From positions 36,280-100,279 of the forward strand of contig JAKPGJ010000007.1 of the NCBI GenBank assembly GCA_029550965.1: 64,000 nt of DNA, read 5' to 3'. The notes under the pieces are model-generated. The model was not told the origin of the DNA and searched no databases. It saw nothing but the letters and a program-made list of their open reading frames with translations. Origin of the DNA: Bacillota bacterium. GTDB taxonomy: Bacteria > Bacillota > Clostridia > Oscillospirales > CAG-382. The translations under genes were made by a program, and so were the position numbers. This document shows, piece after piece, positions 18,597-28,169 of this stretch; within the stretch, counting starts at the first letter, position 1; each line of letters starts with the position of its first letter.

Positions 18597-20366
18597 GTGG
18601 CGTTTTCTCAGCGATTTCTGGAAGAAATACGAGAAAGAAACGATATCGAAGAAGTAATTGGTCAATACGTTCCGCTGAAACGCGCCGGTTCGAACCTGGT
18701 CGGACTATGTCCCTTCCATAACGAGCGAACGCCGTCTTTCACCGTTTTTCCCGGAACGAGAAGCTTTTACTGCTTCGGGTGCTGCACGGGCGGCGACGTT
18801 TTCACCTTCGTGATGCGGTCGCAAAACCTCGATTACCCGGAAGCGGTCGAATTCCTCGCCAAACGCGCCGGAATCCCGATCGAAGAAGACGAGTTCCGGA
18901 AAAGCGAGAAGCCTTTGGTGAAAAAGGAAAGGATTATCGAGGTCACCACCGAGGCGGCAAGGTTCTTCCGCGACATGCTGTTTTCGCCGCAGGGCGAAGC
19001 GGCAAGAAGATACCTGCTTGAAAACCGAAGGCTGACTTCGGCTACCATAAAGCATTTCGGCATTGGTTATGCGCCCGACAGCTGGGATGCGCTGACCAGG
19101 CATTTGACCGAAAAAGGCTTTACCCCGCTGGAGCTGACGACCGCCTTCCTTTCCGGAACCGGCAAAAGCGGAAAGCTTTTTGATATATTCCGCAACCGGA
19201 TTATGTTCCCGATTTTCGACGCGCAGGGCGAGGTTGTCGCCTTCAGCGGCAGAAGGCTGAACGAAGCCGACGAAAGAAAGTACGTAAACACGTCCGACAC
19301 GCCGGCTTTTAATAAACGCAAACTGCTTTTCGGACTGCATATCGCCAAAAACACCAAAGACGCAACGCTCATCCTCTGCGAGGGCGCGGTTGACGCGATC
19401 GCTTTGCATCAGGCGGGATTTTCCAACGCGGTCGCGACGCTGGGCACGGCGCTGACCAGCGACCACGCGCGGCTGATCGCCAAATATGCGAAAACAGTTT
19501 TTTTGGCGTACGATGTTGACAGCGCCGGAAAAACTGCTACAATGAAAGGCATCGCGCTGCTCAATCAGGTGGGCGTTGACACGAAAATCATTTCCTGGGG
19601 CAGCGACGCAAAAGACCCCGACGAGTACATAAAAAAACACGGCGCGGACGCGTTTCGAAACAAGCTCATCGGCGCGATCGGACAGGTTGATTATAAAATT
19701 AATGAAATTTTGGCAAAATACAATAACAGTGTTCCCGACGAAAAAATCCGCGCGCTGGGCGAACTGACCGACTTTATATCGGATTTCTGGAACAGAAGCG
19801 AACGCGAGATTTACGCCGCGCGCGCCGCGGAGCTGCTCTCCCTGACGAAAGCCGCGGTGCTGGAGGACGTGGAGCGAAAAGCGAAAATCAAGGAGCGGCG
19901 GCAGAAAAAAGCGTTTGCGGAAAAAAGCATTCAGGCGTCCGAAGGGTTCGGCGACAGAGTCAACCCGAACAAACTGCGGTTTTCCGCCGAAGCAAAGCTG
20001 GAAGAAGCGATACTGGGCATCATGCTGCTTTGCACGGACCTTGCGCCGAAAGCGATGGCGGAGCTGGACGAGGACTGCTTTGTTACCGAGTTCAACCGCA
20101 GGGTGTTCAACCTTTTCAAAGAAGAATTCTCGGAAGCAAAAGAAGCCGTATTGTCGAAAAACGGCATACTTTCGCAGGATGAAATCAGCGCTGTCGCACG
20201 GTATATCGCTTCCCGACGCAGGCTGAACGAAAACAGCGAGGAAGTTTTGCTTTCTTACATTCATACATTAAAGGAGCAGAAGAAGAAGCGCGATTATGAA
20301 AAGAAAATCGAGGAAAACCCGTTGGAAGGGCTGACCGAATATATCAATTTAAAAAAGAAAGGTTGA
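18597..20366 (+). CDS. dnaG: DNA primase
   Basis: 589 residues, GTG start behind AAGGAGGG. Zinc ribbon C38-x2-H41 and C59-x2-C62, the primase core, a TOPRIM motif LILCEGAVDAIAL near residue 260 and an acidic DxD region (YDVDSAGK). The C-terminal helicase-binding region runs from about 440. It synthesises RNA primers for lagging-strand replication, with DnaB. The macromolecular synthesis operon order dnaG-rpoD follows. Confidence 0.97.
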   Translation: MAFSQRFLEEIRERNDIEEVIGQYVPLKRAGSNLVGLCPFHNERTPSFTVFPGTRSFYCFGCCTGGDVFTFVMRSQNLDYPEAVEFLAKRAGIPIEEDEFRKSEKPLVKKERIIEVTTEAARFFRDMLFSPQGEAARRYLLENRRLTSATIKHFGIGYAPDSWDALTRHLTEKGFTPLELTTAFLSGTGKSGKLFDIFRNRIMFPIFDAQGEVVAFSGRRLNEADERKYVNTSDTPAFNKRKLLFGLHIAKNTKDATLILCEGAVDAIALHQAGFSNAVATLGTALTSDHARLIAKYAKTVFLAYDVDSAGKTATMKGIALLNQVGVDTKIISWGSDAKDPDEYIKKHGADAFRNKLIGAIGQVDYKINEILAKYNNSVPDEKIRALGELTDFISDFWNRSEREIYAARAAELLSLTKAAVLEDVERKAKIKERRQKKAFAEKSIQASEGFGDRVNPNKLRFSAEAKLEEAILGIMLLCTDLAPKAMAELDEDCFVTEFNRRVFNLFKEEFSEAKEAVLSKNGILSQDEISAVARYIASRRRLNENSEEVLLSYIHTLKEQKKKRDYEKKIEENPLEGLTEYINLKKKG

Positions 20367-20464
20367 GCTTTGGTTTTTTCGGCTCGACCGGCGGTTTAAA
20401 CTAAAACGTTGTTTATAACCGATAAGAAAGAACACCACTTTTTTGATATACAGGAGGAAAAGAG

Positions 20465-21568
20465 ATGGCTGACGAAAAGAATTATTTAAAACCCGAGCTG
20501 CTGGAAAGTTCGCGGATTAAGGGCAGCGTAACGCCTGCCGACATTATGGAATCCATTGAAGATACCGATGTTTCCATAGAAACCCTTGAAAAGGTTTACG
20601 AAGCGCTCGAAAGCAACGGAATCGAGATCGCTACCGACCTTGACAACAGCGTCTTCGACCTGCCGGAAGAAGAACTGATTGACGAGGATCTGGACGACGC
20701 GCCGGAAGATGTGGACGAGCTTCTCAATCAGGAGGGCGTCTCGATCGACGACCCTGTCAGAATGTACCTGAAGGAAATCGGAAAAGTTCCGCTTTTGTCT
20801 GCGGAAAAAGAGATTGAGCTTGCAAGCAGGATGGCTGCGGGCGACCGTGAGGCCAAAAAGCAGCTGGTTGAAGCAAACCTTCGTCTTGTCGTCAGCATAG
20901 CAAAGAGATACGTCAACAGAGGCATGTTTTTCCTCGACCTGATTCAGGAAGGCAACCTCGGTCTGATGAAAGCCGTCGAGAAATTCGATTACGGCAAGGG
21001 CTACAAGTTCTCCACCTACGCGACATGGTGGATCAGACAGGCGATTACCAGAGCCATCGCCGACCAGGCAAGAACCATCCGTATCCCGGTTCACATGGTC
21101 GAAACCATCAATAAAGTCTTGCGTGTTTCCAGGCAGCTTTTGCAGGAGCTGGGCAGAGATCCCACCGACGAAGAAATCAGCGCCGAAATGGGGCTTCCCG
21201 TTGACAAAGTCCGCGAAATACTCAAAATCGCGCAGGAGCCTGTTTCCCTCGAAATGCCGATCGGCGAAGAGGAGGACAGCCATCTGGGCGACTTCATTGC
21301 GGACGACAACACCCCCGCCCCCGCCGACGCCGCTTCCTATATGATGCTGCGCGAACAGCTGCTTGAGGTTCTGCATACGCTGACGCCGAGAGAGGAAAGC
21401 GTGCTCAAGCTCCGGTTCGGCCTTGAGGACGGCAGACCCAGAACCCTCGAAGAAGTGGGCAAAGTCTTTGACATTACGCGCGAGCGTATCCGCCAGATCG
21501 AGGCGAAAGCGCTCCGCAAGCTGCGTCATCCGAGCAGGTCAAAGAAACTCAGAGATTATTTGGAGTAA
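20465..21568 (+). CDS. rpoD: Primary sigma factor RpoD/SigA
   Basis: 367 residues, the short form usual in Firmicutes. Region 1.2 ([16 protein letters not shown]), region 2 ([34 protein letters not shown]), region 3 and region 4.2 HTH ([20 protein letters not shown]) are all clear. AGGAGG lies 8 nt upstream. The many TTGACA-17-TATAAT-like promoters in this window fit this factor. Confidence 0.98.
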   Translation: MADEKNYLKPELLESSRIKGSVTPADIMESIEDTDVSIETLEKVYEALESNGIEIATDLDNSVFDLPEEELIDEDLDDAPEDVDELLNQEGVSIDDPVRMYLKEIGKVPLLSAEKEIELASRMAAGDREAKKQLVEANLRLVVSIAKRYVNRGMFFLDLIQEGNLGLMKAVEKFDYGKGYKFSTYATWWIRQAITRAIADQARTIRIPVHMVETINKVLRVSRQLLQELGRDPTDEEISAEMGLPVDKVREILKIAQEPVSLEMPIGEEEDSHLGDFIADDNTPAPADAASYMMLREQLLEVLHTLTPREESVLKLRFGLEDGRPRTLEEVGKVFDITRERIRQIEAKALRKLRHPSRSKKLRDYLE

Positions 21569-21638
21569 AACGATACAATTGTAAGCATACACTGTATATA
21601 CTGCAAATCAACATTCGAGAAAGGTTATATAAAGGACA

Positions 21639-22658
21639 ATGAAAGAGCAACTTGAGAGCATCAGAAAACAAGCCGTTGATGAAATAAGCGCAGTAGGCTC
21701 AGAAGCTGAGCTGGACGCTTTGCGCGTCAAATACCTCGGTAAAAAAGGCTTGCTTACCGGAATTCTTCGCGGAATGGGACAGCTGTCCGCCGAGGAAAGA
21801 CCTGTTGTCGGCGCGCTTGCCAACAAGGTACGCGAGGATCTTGAAAACTACATAGCGGAAAGAAGCGCCTTTTTGAAGGAAAAAGAGCTTCAGGAAAGAC
21901 TGATTTTGGAAAAACTGGACGTTACCCTTCCGGCGAGGAAGAAAACGCTCGGAAAACTCCATCCGATTACCCAGATTGAGAACAGAATGAAGGAAATCTT
22001 CCTCGGCATGGGCTTCGAGATTGCCGAAGGGCCGGAGATCGAGAGCGCCTACAACAACTTCGACGCGCTCAACGCGCCGGCCGACCACCCGTCGCGGGAT
22101 TTTTCCGATACCTTTTATATAACGCCGGAAGTATTGCTGCGTACCCAAACCTCCCCTGTTCAGGTTAGAGCCATGCGCGGCAAACAGCCGCCGATTCGGG
22201 TAATATCCCCCGGCAGAGTTTACCGCTTTGACGAAGTGGACGCCACCCACTCGCCGATGTTCCATCAGCTCGAAGGGCTCGTCGTCGATAAGAACATCAC
22301 CATGGGCGACCTGAAGGGAACGCTCTCGATTTTCGCGAAGAGCATGTTCGGCGAGGAAACAAAGACCCGCTTCCGGCCCCACAACTTCCCGTTCACCGAG
22401 CCCAGCGCCGAAGTGGACGTCTCCTGCTTTGTCTGCGGCGGAAAAGGCTGCCGGCTGTGCAAGGGAGAGGGCTGGATCGAGATACTCGGCGCCGGCATGG
22501 TGCATCCGAACGTTCTCTCCGGCTGCGGAATCGACCCCGAAGTATATTCAGGCTTCGCATTCGGCATCGGACTGGAGCGCGTCGTTATGATTAAGTACAA
22601 CATCAACGACATGCGTCTGCTGTTTGAGAACGACATTCGATTCCTGAAACAGTTCTAA
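21639..22658 (+). CDS. pheS: Phenylalanyl-tRNA synthetase alpha subunit
   Basis: 339 residues. N-terminal coiled coil, then the class II catalytic core with motif 2 (PGRVYRFDEVDATHSP, HQLEGL) and motif 3 (GIGLERVVM). Four cysteines in CFVCGGKGCRLCKGEG form an extra zinc-like site seen in some bacterial PheS. AAAGGA lies very close to the ATG. The upstream gap from rpoD is only 70 nt; no T-box could fit there. Confidence 0.97.
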   Translation: MKEQLESIRKQAVDEISAVGSEAELDALRVKYLGKKGLLTGILRGMGQLSAEERPVVGALANKVREDLENYIAERSAFLKEKELQERLILEKLDVTLPARKKTLGKLHPITQIENRMKEIFLGMGFEIAEGPEIESAYNNFDALNAPADHPSRDFSDTFYITPEVLLRTQTSPVQVRAMRGKQPPIRVISPGRVYRFDEVDATHSPMFHQLEGLVVDKNITMGDLKGTLSIFAKSMFGEETKTRFRPHNFPFTEPSAEVDVSCFVCGGKGCRLCKGEGWIEILGAGMVHPNVLSGCGIDPEVYSGFAFGIGLERVVMIKYNINDMRLLFENDIRFLKQF

Positions 22659-22675
22659 TTGGGGAGGTATGCGCA

Positions 22676-25075
22676 ATGAGAGTATCGTTAAACTGGCTGA
22701 AAGATTACGTTGACATAAACAAAGACATCCGCGAATACTGCGAAATCATGACGATGACCGGTTCCAAGGTCGAAGGTTTCGAGATTCTTGGAGAGAATAT
22801 AAAGAACGTTGTGGTCGGAAAGATTCTTTCCGCCGAAAAGCACCCGGACTCCGACCACCTGATTATCTGCAAGGTGGACGCGGGTCAGGAATACGTTTTG
22901 CAGATTGTCACCGGCGCGCAGAACGTAAAGGCGGGCGACATGGTTCCGGTCTGCCTGAACGGCGCGGTTCTGCCGGACGGAACGACCATCAAGACCGGAA
23001 AACTCAGAGGCGTGCTTTCCGAGGGCATGCTCTGCTCTCTGAGCGAGCTGGGGCTTACGCTGAACGACTTCCCCTACGCGGTTGAGGACGGCATCTTCAT
23101 CTTGCAGGAGAACTGCAAGCCTGGCGACGACATCCGCGCGGTATTGAATTTAAACGACATCGCCGTCGAATTCGAAATTACCTTCAACCGCCCGGACTGC
23201 CTCTCCTACATCGGCATCGCCAGAGAAACCGCGGCTTCGCTCGGCGTTCCGCTCAAGCTGAAAACGCCTGTCGTTCCAAGCGCGAACGACGGCGACCATA
23301 TCGACAAGCATCTTTCCGTGCGCGTCGAAAACCCGGTTCTCTGCCCGCGCTACACCGCAAGAATGGTGAAGAACGTCAAAATCGGCCCCTCGCCGCTGTG
23401 GCTGCGCGCCAGACTGCGCGCCGCGGGCGTTCGTCCGATCAACAACATCGTCGATATTACCAACTACGTCATGATCGAGTACGGACAGCCCATGCACGCG
23501 TTCGACTACAATTACATCTCGAGCAAGCAGATTATCGTCCGCAACGCGAAAGCGGGCGAGAAAATCACGACGCTGGATGGCGTTGAAAGAACGCTCACGC
23601 CCGATATGCTCTGCATCGCCGACGGCGACAAGCCGGTCGCGCTTGCCGGCATTATGGGCGGACAAAACAGCGAGATTCTTGACACCACCACGACGGTCGT
23701 GTTCGAGTCCGCGAACTTCAACCGCGAGAACATACGCCGCACTTCGAGAGAAGTCGGTCTGCGCACCGAGTCCAGCTCGAAGTTCGAGAAAGGACTTCCC
23801 GCCTGCAACACGCTTCCCGCTGTAGACAGAGCGGTTGAGCTTGTGCTCGAATTAGGCTGCGGCGAAGTTGTAGACGGCGTTATCGACGTTCTCAATACGG
23901 ACGTCGAACCGCGCAAAATCAAGTTCGACTACAAGCGCGTCAACGAGCTGCTCGGCACAAACCTTTCTTTCGACGAAATGGCAAAACTGCTGGAGCCGCT
24001 GGATTTGCGCGCCGACAACGACGGCTACCTTATCGTTCCGCCTTACAGAAGCGATATCGTCAACACCGCCGACATCGCCGAAGAGGTCGCGCGGCTGTAC
24101 GGATACGACAGAATCGCCGAGAGCAGGTTCTGCGCCGGCATACGGGAGGGCAAGCTGACGCCGTTCCAGAAGTTTAAATATTCGATCAACGACGCGATGA
24201 CCGCTTTCGGCTTTACCGAAGTATATACCTACTCCTTCATCTCGCCGAAAATGTACGATAAGATACAGCTTCCGGCGGACAGCGCGTACAGAGACAGCAT
24301 CCGCATGTTAAATCCGCTGGGCGACGACACCTCTATTATGCGCACAACCGCGCTTCCCTCGATGCTTGAGGCAATCTCGCACAACACCAACCAGAGAATC
24401 GCTTCCTGCAAGCTGTTCGAAATGGCGACCGTTTACCGCAAAAATCCCGACGCGAAGGACGCCTCGGATTATTCAATTGAAGAGAAGAACCTCGTGTTCG
24501 CTTTCTACGGCGACGGCGATTTCTTCGACGCGAAAGGATACGCGGAGGGTCTGTTCGACTATCTGGGCGTAAAGGATTACGAAGTCTGCGCCGACAGAGA
24601 AAACCCCGCCTTCCATCCCGGCAGATGCGCCGTCTTTAAGAAAGGCAATCTTGTCATCGGCACGGTCGGTCAAATCCATCCCAAAGCCGCCGAGAACTTC
24701 GACATCGACGAAACGGTATTTGCAGCGGTGCTTAACGTGAACGCGATGTTCGCGGCGCACGATTCGAAAAAAGAATACAAGCCGCTGCCGCTCTACCCCG
24801 CCATCGAACGCGACCTCGCCCTGATTGCGGACGACGATATCGAAGCGGGAACCATCTGCGCAAACATCCGCGCTTACGCCGGAAAATCACTGACCGACGT
24901 TTATGTATTCGACGTTTACAAAGGCAAAGGCGTTGCGGAGGGCAAGAAAAGCGTCGCGGTTCGCCTGACCTTCCGTCTGCCGGATAAAACCATGACGGAC
25001 GAGGAAGCGGACAACGCGGTCAAGAAGATTCTCAAAAAGCTGGATAGCGAAATGGGAATTGTACTCCGCTCGTAA
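22676..25075 (+). CDS. pheT: Phenylalanyl-tRNA synthetase beta subunit
   Basis: 799 residues. tRNA-binding OB domain (residues about 40-150), B3/B4 editing domain, B5 domain, catalytic-like core and a C-terminal anticodon-binding FDX-ACB domain (YPAIERDLALI onward). GGGAGG sits 8 nt before the ATG. It forms an alpha2-beta2 enzyme with PheS, 17 nt upstream. Confidence 0.97.
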   Translation: MRVSLNWLKDYVDINKDIREYCEIMTMTGSKVEGFEILGENIKNVVVGKILSAEKHPDSDHLIICKVDAGQEYVLQIVTGAQNVKAGDMVPVCLNGAVLPDGTTIKTGKLRGVLSEGMLCSLSELGLTLNDFPYAVEDGIFILQENCKPGDDIRAVLNLNDIAVEFEITFNRPDCLSYIGIARETAASLGVPLKLKTPVVPSANDGDHIDKHLSVRVENPVLCPRYTARMVKNVKIGPSPLWLRARLRAAGVRPINNIVDITNYVMIEYGQPMHAFDYNYISSKQIIVRNAKAGEKITTLDGVERTLTPDMLCIADGDKPVALAGIMGGQNSEILDTTTTVVFESANFNRENIRRTSREVGLRTESSSKFEKGLPACNTLPAVDRAVELVLELGCGEVVDGVIDVLNTDVEPRKIKFDYKRVNELLGTNLSFDEMAKLLEPLDLRADNDGYLIVPPYRSDIVNTADIAEEVARLYGYDRIAESRFCAGIREGKLTPFQKFKYSINDAMTAFGFTEVYTYSFISPKMYDKIQLPADSAYRDSIRMLNPLGDDTSIMRTTALPSMLEAISHNTNQRIASCKLFEMATVYRKNPDAKDASDYSIEEKNLVFAFYGDGDFFDAKGYAEGLFDYLGVKDYEVCADRENPAFHPGRCAVFKKGNLVIGTVGQIHPKAAENFDIDETVFAAVLNVNAMFAAHDSKKEYKPLPLYPAIERDLALIADDDIEAGTICANIRAYAGKSLTDVYVFDVYKGKGVAEGKKSVAVRLTFRLPDKTMTDEEADNAVKKILKKLDSEMGIVLRS

Positions 25076-25153
25076 CTGCAGAATACACCTGGAACTTTTT
25101 TAGAAAAACAAGGCTGTTTTAGCAGAATTCAAAGAAATTTCGTAAAAAAAGTA

Positions 25154-25182
25154 TTGACATATAAACTTTGGTCTGTTAAAAT
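25154..25182 (+). promoter_or_regulatory. Sigma-A promoter of rpmG-secE-nusG operon
   Basis: TTGACA (25154-25159), 17-nt spacer, TAAAAT (25177-25182). The 223-nt gap after pheT otherwise holds no gene. Confidence 0.85.
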
Positions 25183-25188
25183 AGCCTT

Positions 25189-25212
25189 ACCTCTGGATTC
25201 GAGGTTTTTTTG
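25189..25212 (+). promoter_or_regulatory. Terminator-like hairpin at the start of the rpmG leader
   Basis: ACCTC-tggattc-GAGGT followed by a run of T, starting about 7 nt after the -10 box. A second hairpin, AGAAGG with CCTTCT, follows near 25220-25242, before the strong GGAGGTG site. The stem is short, so function is uncertain. Confidence 0.4.
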
Positions 25213-25298
25213 TTGTGCGCAGAAGGTTTGATTTCCGCCTTCTTCAGCCCGAAAAAGAATCAAGAGGGAGGTAACAAAATTGGAGGTGCCGATAAAGA

Positions 25299-25448
25299 AT
25301 GAGAGTAAAAATCACAATGGTTTGCAGCGAGTGCAAACAGCGAAACTACGATACCATGAAGAACAAGAAGAACGATCCGGACAGACTTGAAATGAAAAAG
25401 TACTGCAGATTCTGCCGCAAGCACACTCTCCATAAAGAGAGCAAGTGA
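25299..25448 (+). CDS. rpmG: 50S ribosomal protein L33, zinc-binding form
   Basis: 49 residues starting [19 protein letters not shown]. It keeps both CxxC pairs (Cys9, Cys12, Cys36, Cys39), so this is the zinc-dependent version. GGAGGTG precedes the ATG. rpmG-secE-nusG-rplK is a standard order. It ends 9 nt before secE. Confidence 0.96.
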   Translation: MRVKITMVCSECKQRNYDTMKNKKNDPDRLEMKKYCRFCRKHTLHKESK

Positions 25449-25457
25449 GGTGGAAGT

Positions 25458-26000
25458 ATGTTTTATAGCAAACTCAAATCACTGCTTGCGTTCGCGCTTG
25501 TGCTTTTGCTTTCCTGTTCTTTCGCGGTATTTGCTCACGCTGAAGAGAATTCGGACGTAGTTTCTTCAGAATCTGCGGTTTCCGAAACGCAGTCGGAAAC
25601 TTCTGACGACAGCGCCGTATCCGAGGACGAATCGAAGGATGCCTCGTCGGATGCGTCGGAAGCTGAAAGCGAAACTTCTGCGGAAAGCAGCGCCGCCGGC
25701 GACGTAAGCGAAGAGGATACTTCCTCCGGTGCTCCGGGTTGGCTTGGCTGGGCGATAGCAGGCGGAGTAATCGTAGTAATTGCTCTCTGGATATTCATTT
25801 CAATCAAGAGAAAAACGCCTTTTGGTCAGAAGGTAGTTAAGTTCTTCAAGGATTACAAGAGTGAAATCGGAAAAGTAGTCTGGCTTTCTAAAGAAGATCT
25901 TGTTAAAAAGACAGTCGTCGTTCTTGTTACGATCATCATCGCATGTATCGTAATCGGTTTTCTTGACTGGGCGTTTACAAAGCTGATTACTTTGATATAA
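25458..26000 (+). CDS. secE: SecE fused to an N-terminal signal peptide and acidic Ser-rich stalk
   Basis: 180 residues, two to three times the usual 60-75. The last 62 residues, from about 118, are normal SecE: amphipathic helix (KVVKFFKDYKSEIGKVVWLS) then one TM helix. Ahead of this lie a signal peptide (1-28, cleavage site AHA/EE), a Ser/Glu/Asp-rich stretch (about 29-92) and a TM helix (about 95-116) followed by KRK. No Met and no GTG/TTG with a ribosome binding site occurs between the start and the SecE part. AGGTGG precedes the ATG. SecE clamps SecY in the translocon. Position between rpmG and nusG confirms identity. The extension would face outside the cell. Confidence 0.9.
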   Translation: MFYSKLKSLLAFALVLLLSCSFAVFAHAEENSDVVSSESAVSETQSETSDDSAVSEDESKDASSDASEAESETSAESSAAGDVSEEDTSSGAPGWLGWAIAGGVIVVIALWIFISIKRKTPFGQKVVKFFKDYKSEIGKVVWLSKEDLVKKTVVVLVTIIIACIVIGFLDWAFTKLITLI

Positions 26001-26089
26001 AACCGCCGATTTCTCATCCATCATAGGGTTTTAAAAATACTCTGTGAACGAATCTATTCTATTTACCCTGTTAGGGGTTGGAGATTAAT

Positions 26090-26626
26090 ATGGGATTACC
26101 GCAGGATACGACTCCGCACTGGTATGTTGTTCACACATACTCCGGCTACGAGAACAAAGTAAAATCGAATATAGAGAAAATCGTAGAAAACCGCAATCTC
26201 GGACATTTAATTCTGGAAGTAAAAATCCCTGTTGAAAAGGTAATCGAATCCGACAGCAAGGGAGAAAAGGAAATCGAACGCAAATTGTTCCCGAGTTATG
26301 TCCTTGTAAAAATGGTTATGAACGACGAGAGCTGGCATGTTATTCGAAACACTACCGGTGTTACAGGTTTTGTAGGTCCCGGAAGCAAACCGGTTCCCCT
26401 TACCGACGCAGAGGTAGAAGCTCTCGGTGTAGAAACCAAAGTGATTGAAATCAAGTACGCTGTCGGCGACAGCGTAAGAATCTGCGATGGACCGTTATCC
26501 GGCTTCGTCGGCGTTGTAGACGATATCTCGCCAGACAAGAAGAAGGTTACCGTTACCGCTTCCATGTTCGGCAGAGAAACAAAAGTCGAGCTCGACTCCA
26601 TGCAGGTTAAACCGTTAGACGATTAA
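26090..26626 (+). CDS. nusG: Transcription antitermination factor NusG
   Basis: 178 residues. NGN domain (WYVVHTYSGYENKV) and C-terminal KOW domain (GDSVRICDGPLSGFVGVV). ATG 26090 is preferred to the TTG at 26078, as GGAG lies 6 nt upstream. NusG modulates pausing and couples RNA polymerase to ribosomes and Rho. It follows secE as usual. Confidence 0.97.
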   Translation: MGLPQDTTPHWYVVHTYSGYENKVKSNIEKIVENRNLGHLILEVKIPVEKVIESDSKGEKEIERKLFPSYVLVKMVMNDESWHVIRNTTGVTGFVGPGSKPVPLTDAEVEALGVETKVIEIKYAVGDSVRICDGPLSGFVGVVDDISPDKKKVTVTASMFGRETKVELDSMQVKPLDD

Positions 26627-26652
26627 AAATTTAAAAAGGAAAAAAGAAAAAA

Positions 26653-26750
26653 GAACGCTTAGTTGCCATTGAGCGTTCGGCTGTGCGAAGCACAGTTCTG
26701 TGGGAGGGAGTAATGCTCCCGAATTCAATACCACGATGGAGGTGTATATA
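26653..26750 (+). promoter_or_regulatory. rplK leader with three hairpins (possible L1-responsive site)
   Basis: Three consecutive hairpins: GAACGCT/AGCGTTC (26653-26678), CTGTGC-GAA-GCACAG (26681-26695) and GGGAG/CTCCC (26706-26720). The last is enclosed by GTGGG...CCAC just before the GGAGGTG site. L1 autoregulates rplK-rplA by binding such leaders in other bacteria; identity here is inferred from position and shape. Confidence 0.5.
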
Positions 26751-26753
26751 TTT

Positions 26754-27179
26754 ATGGCAAAAAAGGTTATAGGTTATATTAAACTTCAACTGCCGGCTGG
26801 AAAGGCAACGCCGCAACCCCCGGTAGGTCCCGCGCTTGGTCAGTACGGCGTAGCGATTCCGATGTTTACGAAGGAATTCAACGAGCGCACAAAGAACGAC
26901 ATCGGTATGATTATACCGGTTATTATCACTGTTTACGCAGACCGCAGCTTCACATTCATTACAAAGACTCCGCCCGCGGCAGTTCTTATCAAGAAGGCTT
27001 GCGGAATCGAGAGCGGCAGTCCGAAACCCAACTCGACAAAAGTAGCTCAGATCACAAAAGAGCAGATCAGAAAAATTGCTGAACAGAAAATGCCCGACCT
27101 CAACGCGGCTTCCATCGAGGCAGCTATGAGCATGATTGCCGGTACGGCCCGCAGCATGGGCGTTACGGTTGTAGATTAA
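26754..27179 (+). CDS. rplK: 50S ribosomal protein L11
   Basis: 141 residues, full length. Begins [20 protein letters not shown], with the proline-rich hinge [14 protein letters not shown] and the rRNA-binding C-terminal domain (SMGVTVVD end). ATG 26754 follows GGAGGTG. L11 forms the GTPase-associated centre with L10/L12 encoded downstream. Confidence 0.98.
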   Translation: MAKKVIGYIKLQLPAGKATPQPPVGPALGQYGVAIPMFTKEFNERTKNDIGMIIPVIITVYADRSFTFITKTPPAAVLIKKACGIESGSPKPNSTKVAQITKEQIRKIAEQKMPDLNAASIEAAMSMIAGTARSMGVTVVD

Positions 27180-27193
27180 GGAGGGCATGAGAA

Positions 27194-27889
27194 ATGAAGA
27201 GAGGCAAGAAATATAAAGAAGCTGTCGCAAAAATCGACAAGACAAAGCTCTACGACAGCTTAGAAGCGATGGCTTTGGCATGTGAAACTGCAAAAGCGAA
27301 ATTCGACGAAACCGTTGAGGTTCATATCCGTTTGGGCGTTGACTCGCGTCACGCCGACCAGCAGGTCAGAGGCGCCGTCGTACTTCCCCACGGCACCGGC
27401 AAAAAGGTCAGAACTCTCGTATTTGCGAAGGGCGACAACGCAAAAGCAGCTGAAGAAGCAGGAAGCGATTATGTCGGCGCTGAAGATTATGTCGCAAAAA
27501 TCCAGAACGAAAACTGGTTCGATTTCGACATCGTTATCGCAACTCCCGACATGATGGGCGTTATCGGCCGTCTCGGTAAGATTCTCGGTCCGAAAGGACT
27601 GATGCCAAACCCGAAAGCCGGCACGGTTACCAACGACGTCGCAAAAGCGGTTCAGGAAGCAAAAGCCGGTAAAATCGAGTACAGACTGGACAAGACAAAC
27701 ATCATCCACTGCCCCATCGGCAAAGTTTCGTTCGGCAAAGAGAAGCTGGTCGAGAACTTCGAGACGCTGCTCCGCGCCGTTATCAAGGCAAAACCGGCGG
27801 CTGCAAAGGGTCAGTACATCAAGTCCTGCGTTATCGCGACCACGATGGGACCCGGCATCAAAGTAAACACCGCGAAAATCAACGCTTAA
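27194..27889 (+). CDS. rplA: 50S ribosomal protein L1
   Basis: 231 residues, usual length. Carries the L1 signature ([15 protein letters not shown]) and N-terminal [10 protein letters not shown]. It binds 23S rRNA at the L1 stalk and often its own operon leader. It follows rplK by 14 nt with GGAGGG before the ATG. Confidence 0.98.
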   Translation: MKRGKKYKEAVAKIDKTKLYDSLEAMALACETAKAKFDETVEVHIRLGVDSRHADQQVRGAVVLPHGTGKKVRTLVFAKGDNAKAAEEAGSDYVGAEDYVAKIQNENWFDFDIVIATPDMMGVIGRLGKILGPKGLMPNPKAGTVTNDVAKAVQEAKAGKIEYRLDKTNIIHCPIGKVSFGKEKLVENFETLLRAVIKAKPAAAKGQYIKSCVIATTMGPGIKVNTAKINA

Positions 27890-27904
27890 TTTATAATTTC
27901 ACTA

Positions 27905-27933
27905 TTGACAAGCCATAGATAATATGGTATATA
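27905..27933 (+). promoter_or_regulatory. Sigma-A promoter of rplJ-rplL
   Basis: TTGACA (27905-27910), 17-nt spacer, TATATA (27928-27933), directly downstream of rplA. Confidence 0.8.
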
Positions 27934-27939
27934 TAAGCA

Positions 27940-28080
27940 GTAATATGTATTCCTAAGACAGTAGGCACCGTGTGTTTAATGGTTTTATACCGCCTGCCGA
28001 GGAAGAAATTAAGAGTTAATTTATAAGGATTATTATGCTCTTTTATTCCTTCCGCGGCATGACGCGGAAGGAATTTTTTT
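27940..28080 (+). promoter_or_regulatory. L10 leader RNA with terminator attenuator
   Basis: The 280-nt gap before rplJ holds the conserved L10-leader core: CCTAAGACAGTAGGC paired with GCCTGCCGAGG, a kink-turn-like L10 binding element. It is followed by a perfect 12-bp hairpin (28045-28056 with 28063-28074) and a T run (28075-28080). Free L10(L12)4 would favour termination. Core identity is from memory of the Firmicutes leader family. Confidence 0.85.
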
Positions 28081-28169
28081 CGGTCCTCTGTCATACAGCG
28101 CAAGCCGTTTTCCGGCAGCGAACGGTTTGCCGATTCCCTACTTCATACTGCCGGAGAAAGGACTCTGTT

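Noticed and set aside
18705..20264. 519-codon open frame opposite dnaG
   Set aside because: Antisense shadow of dnaG; protein is Phe/Arg-rich with no motif.
21569..21638. T-box or other leader before pheS
   Set aside because: Only 70 nt between rpoD and pheS and no T-box sequence seen.
28035..28169. N-terminal extension of L10
   Set aside because: Lies in the L10 leader and the attenuator hairpin; TTG 28170 has the ribosome binding site.
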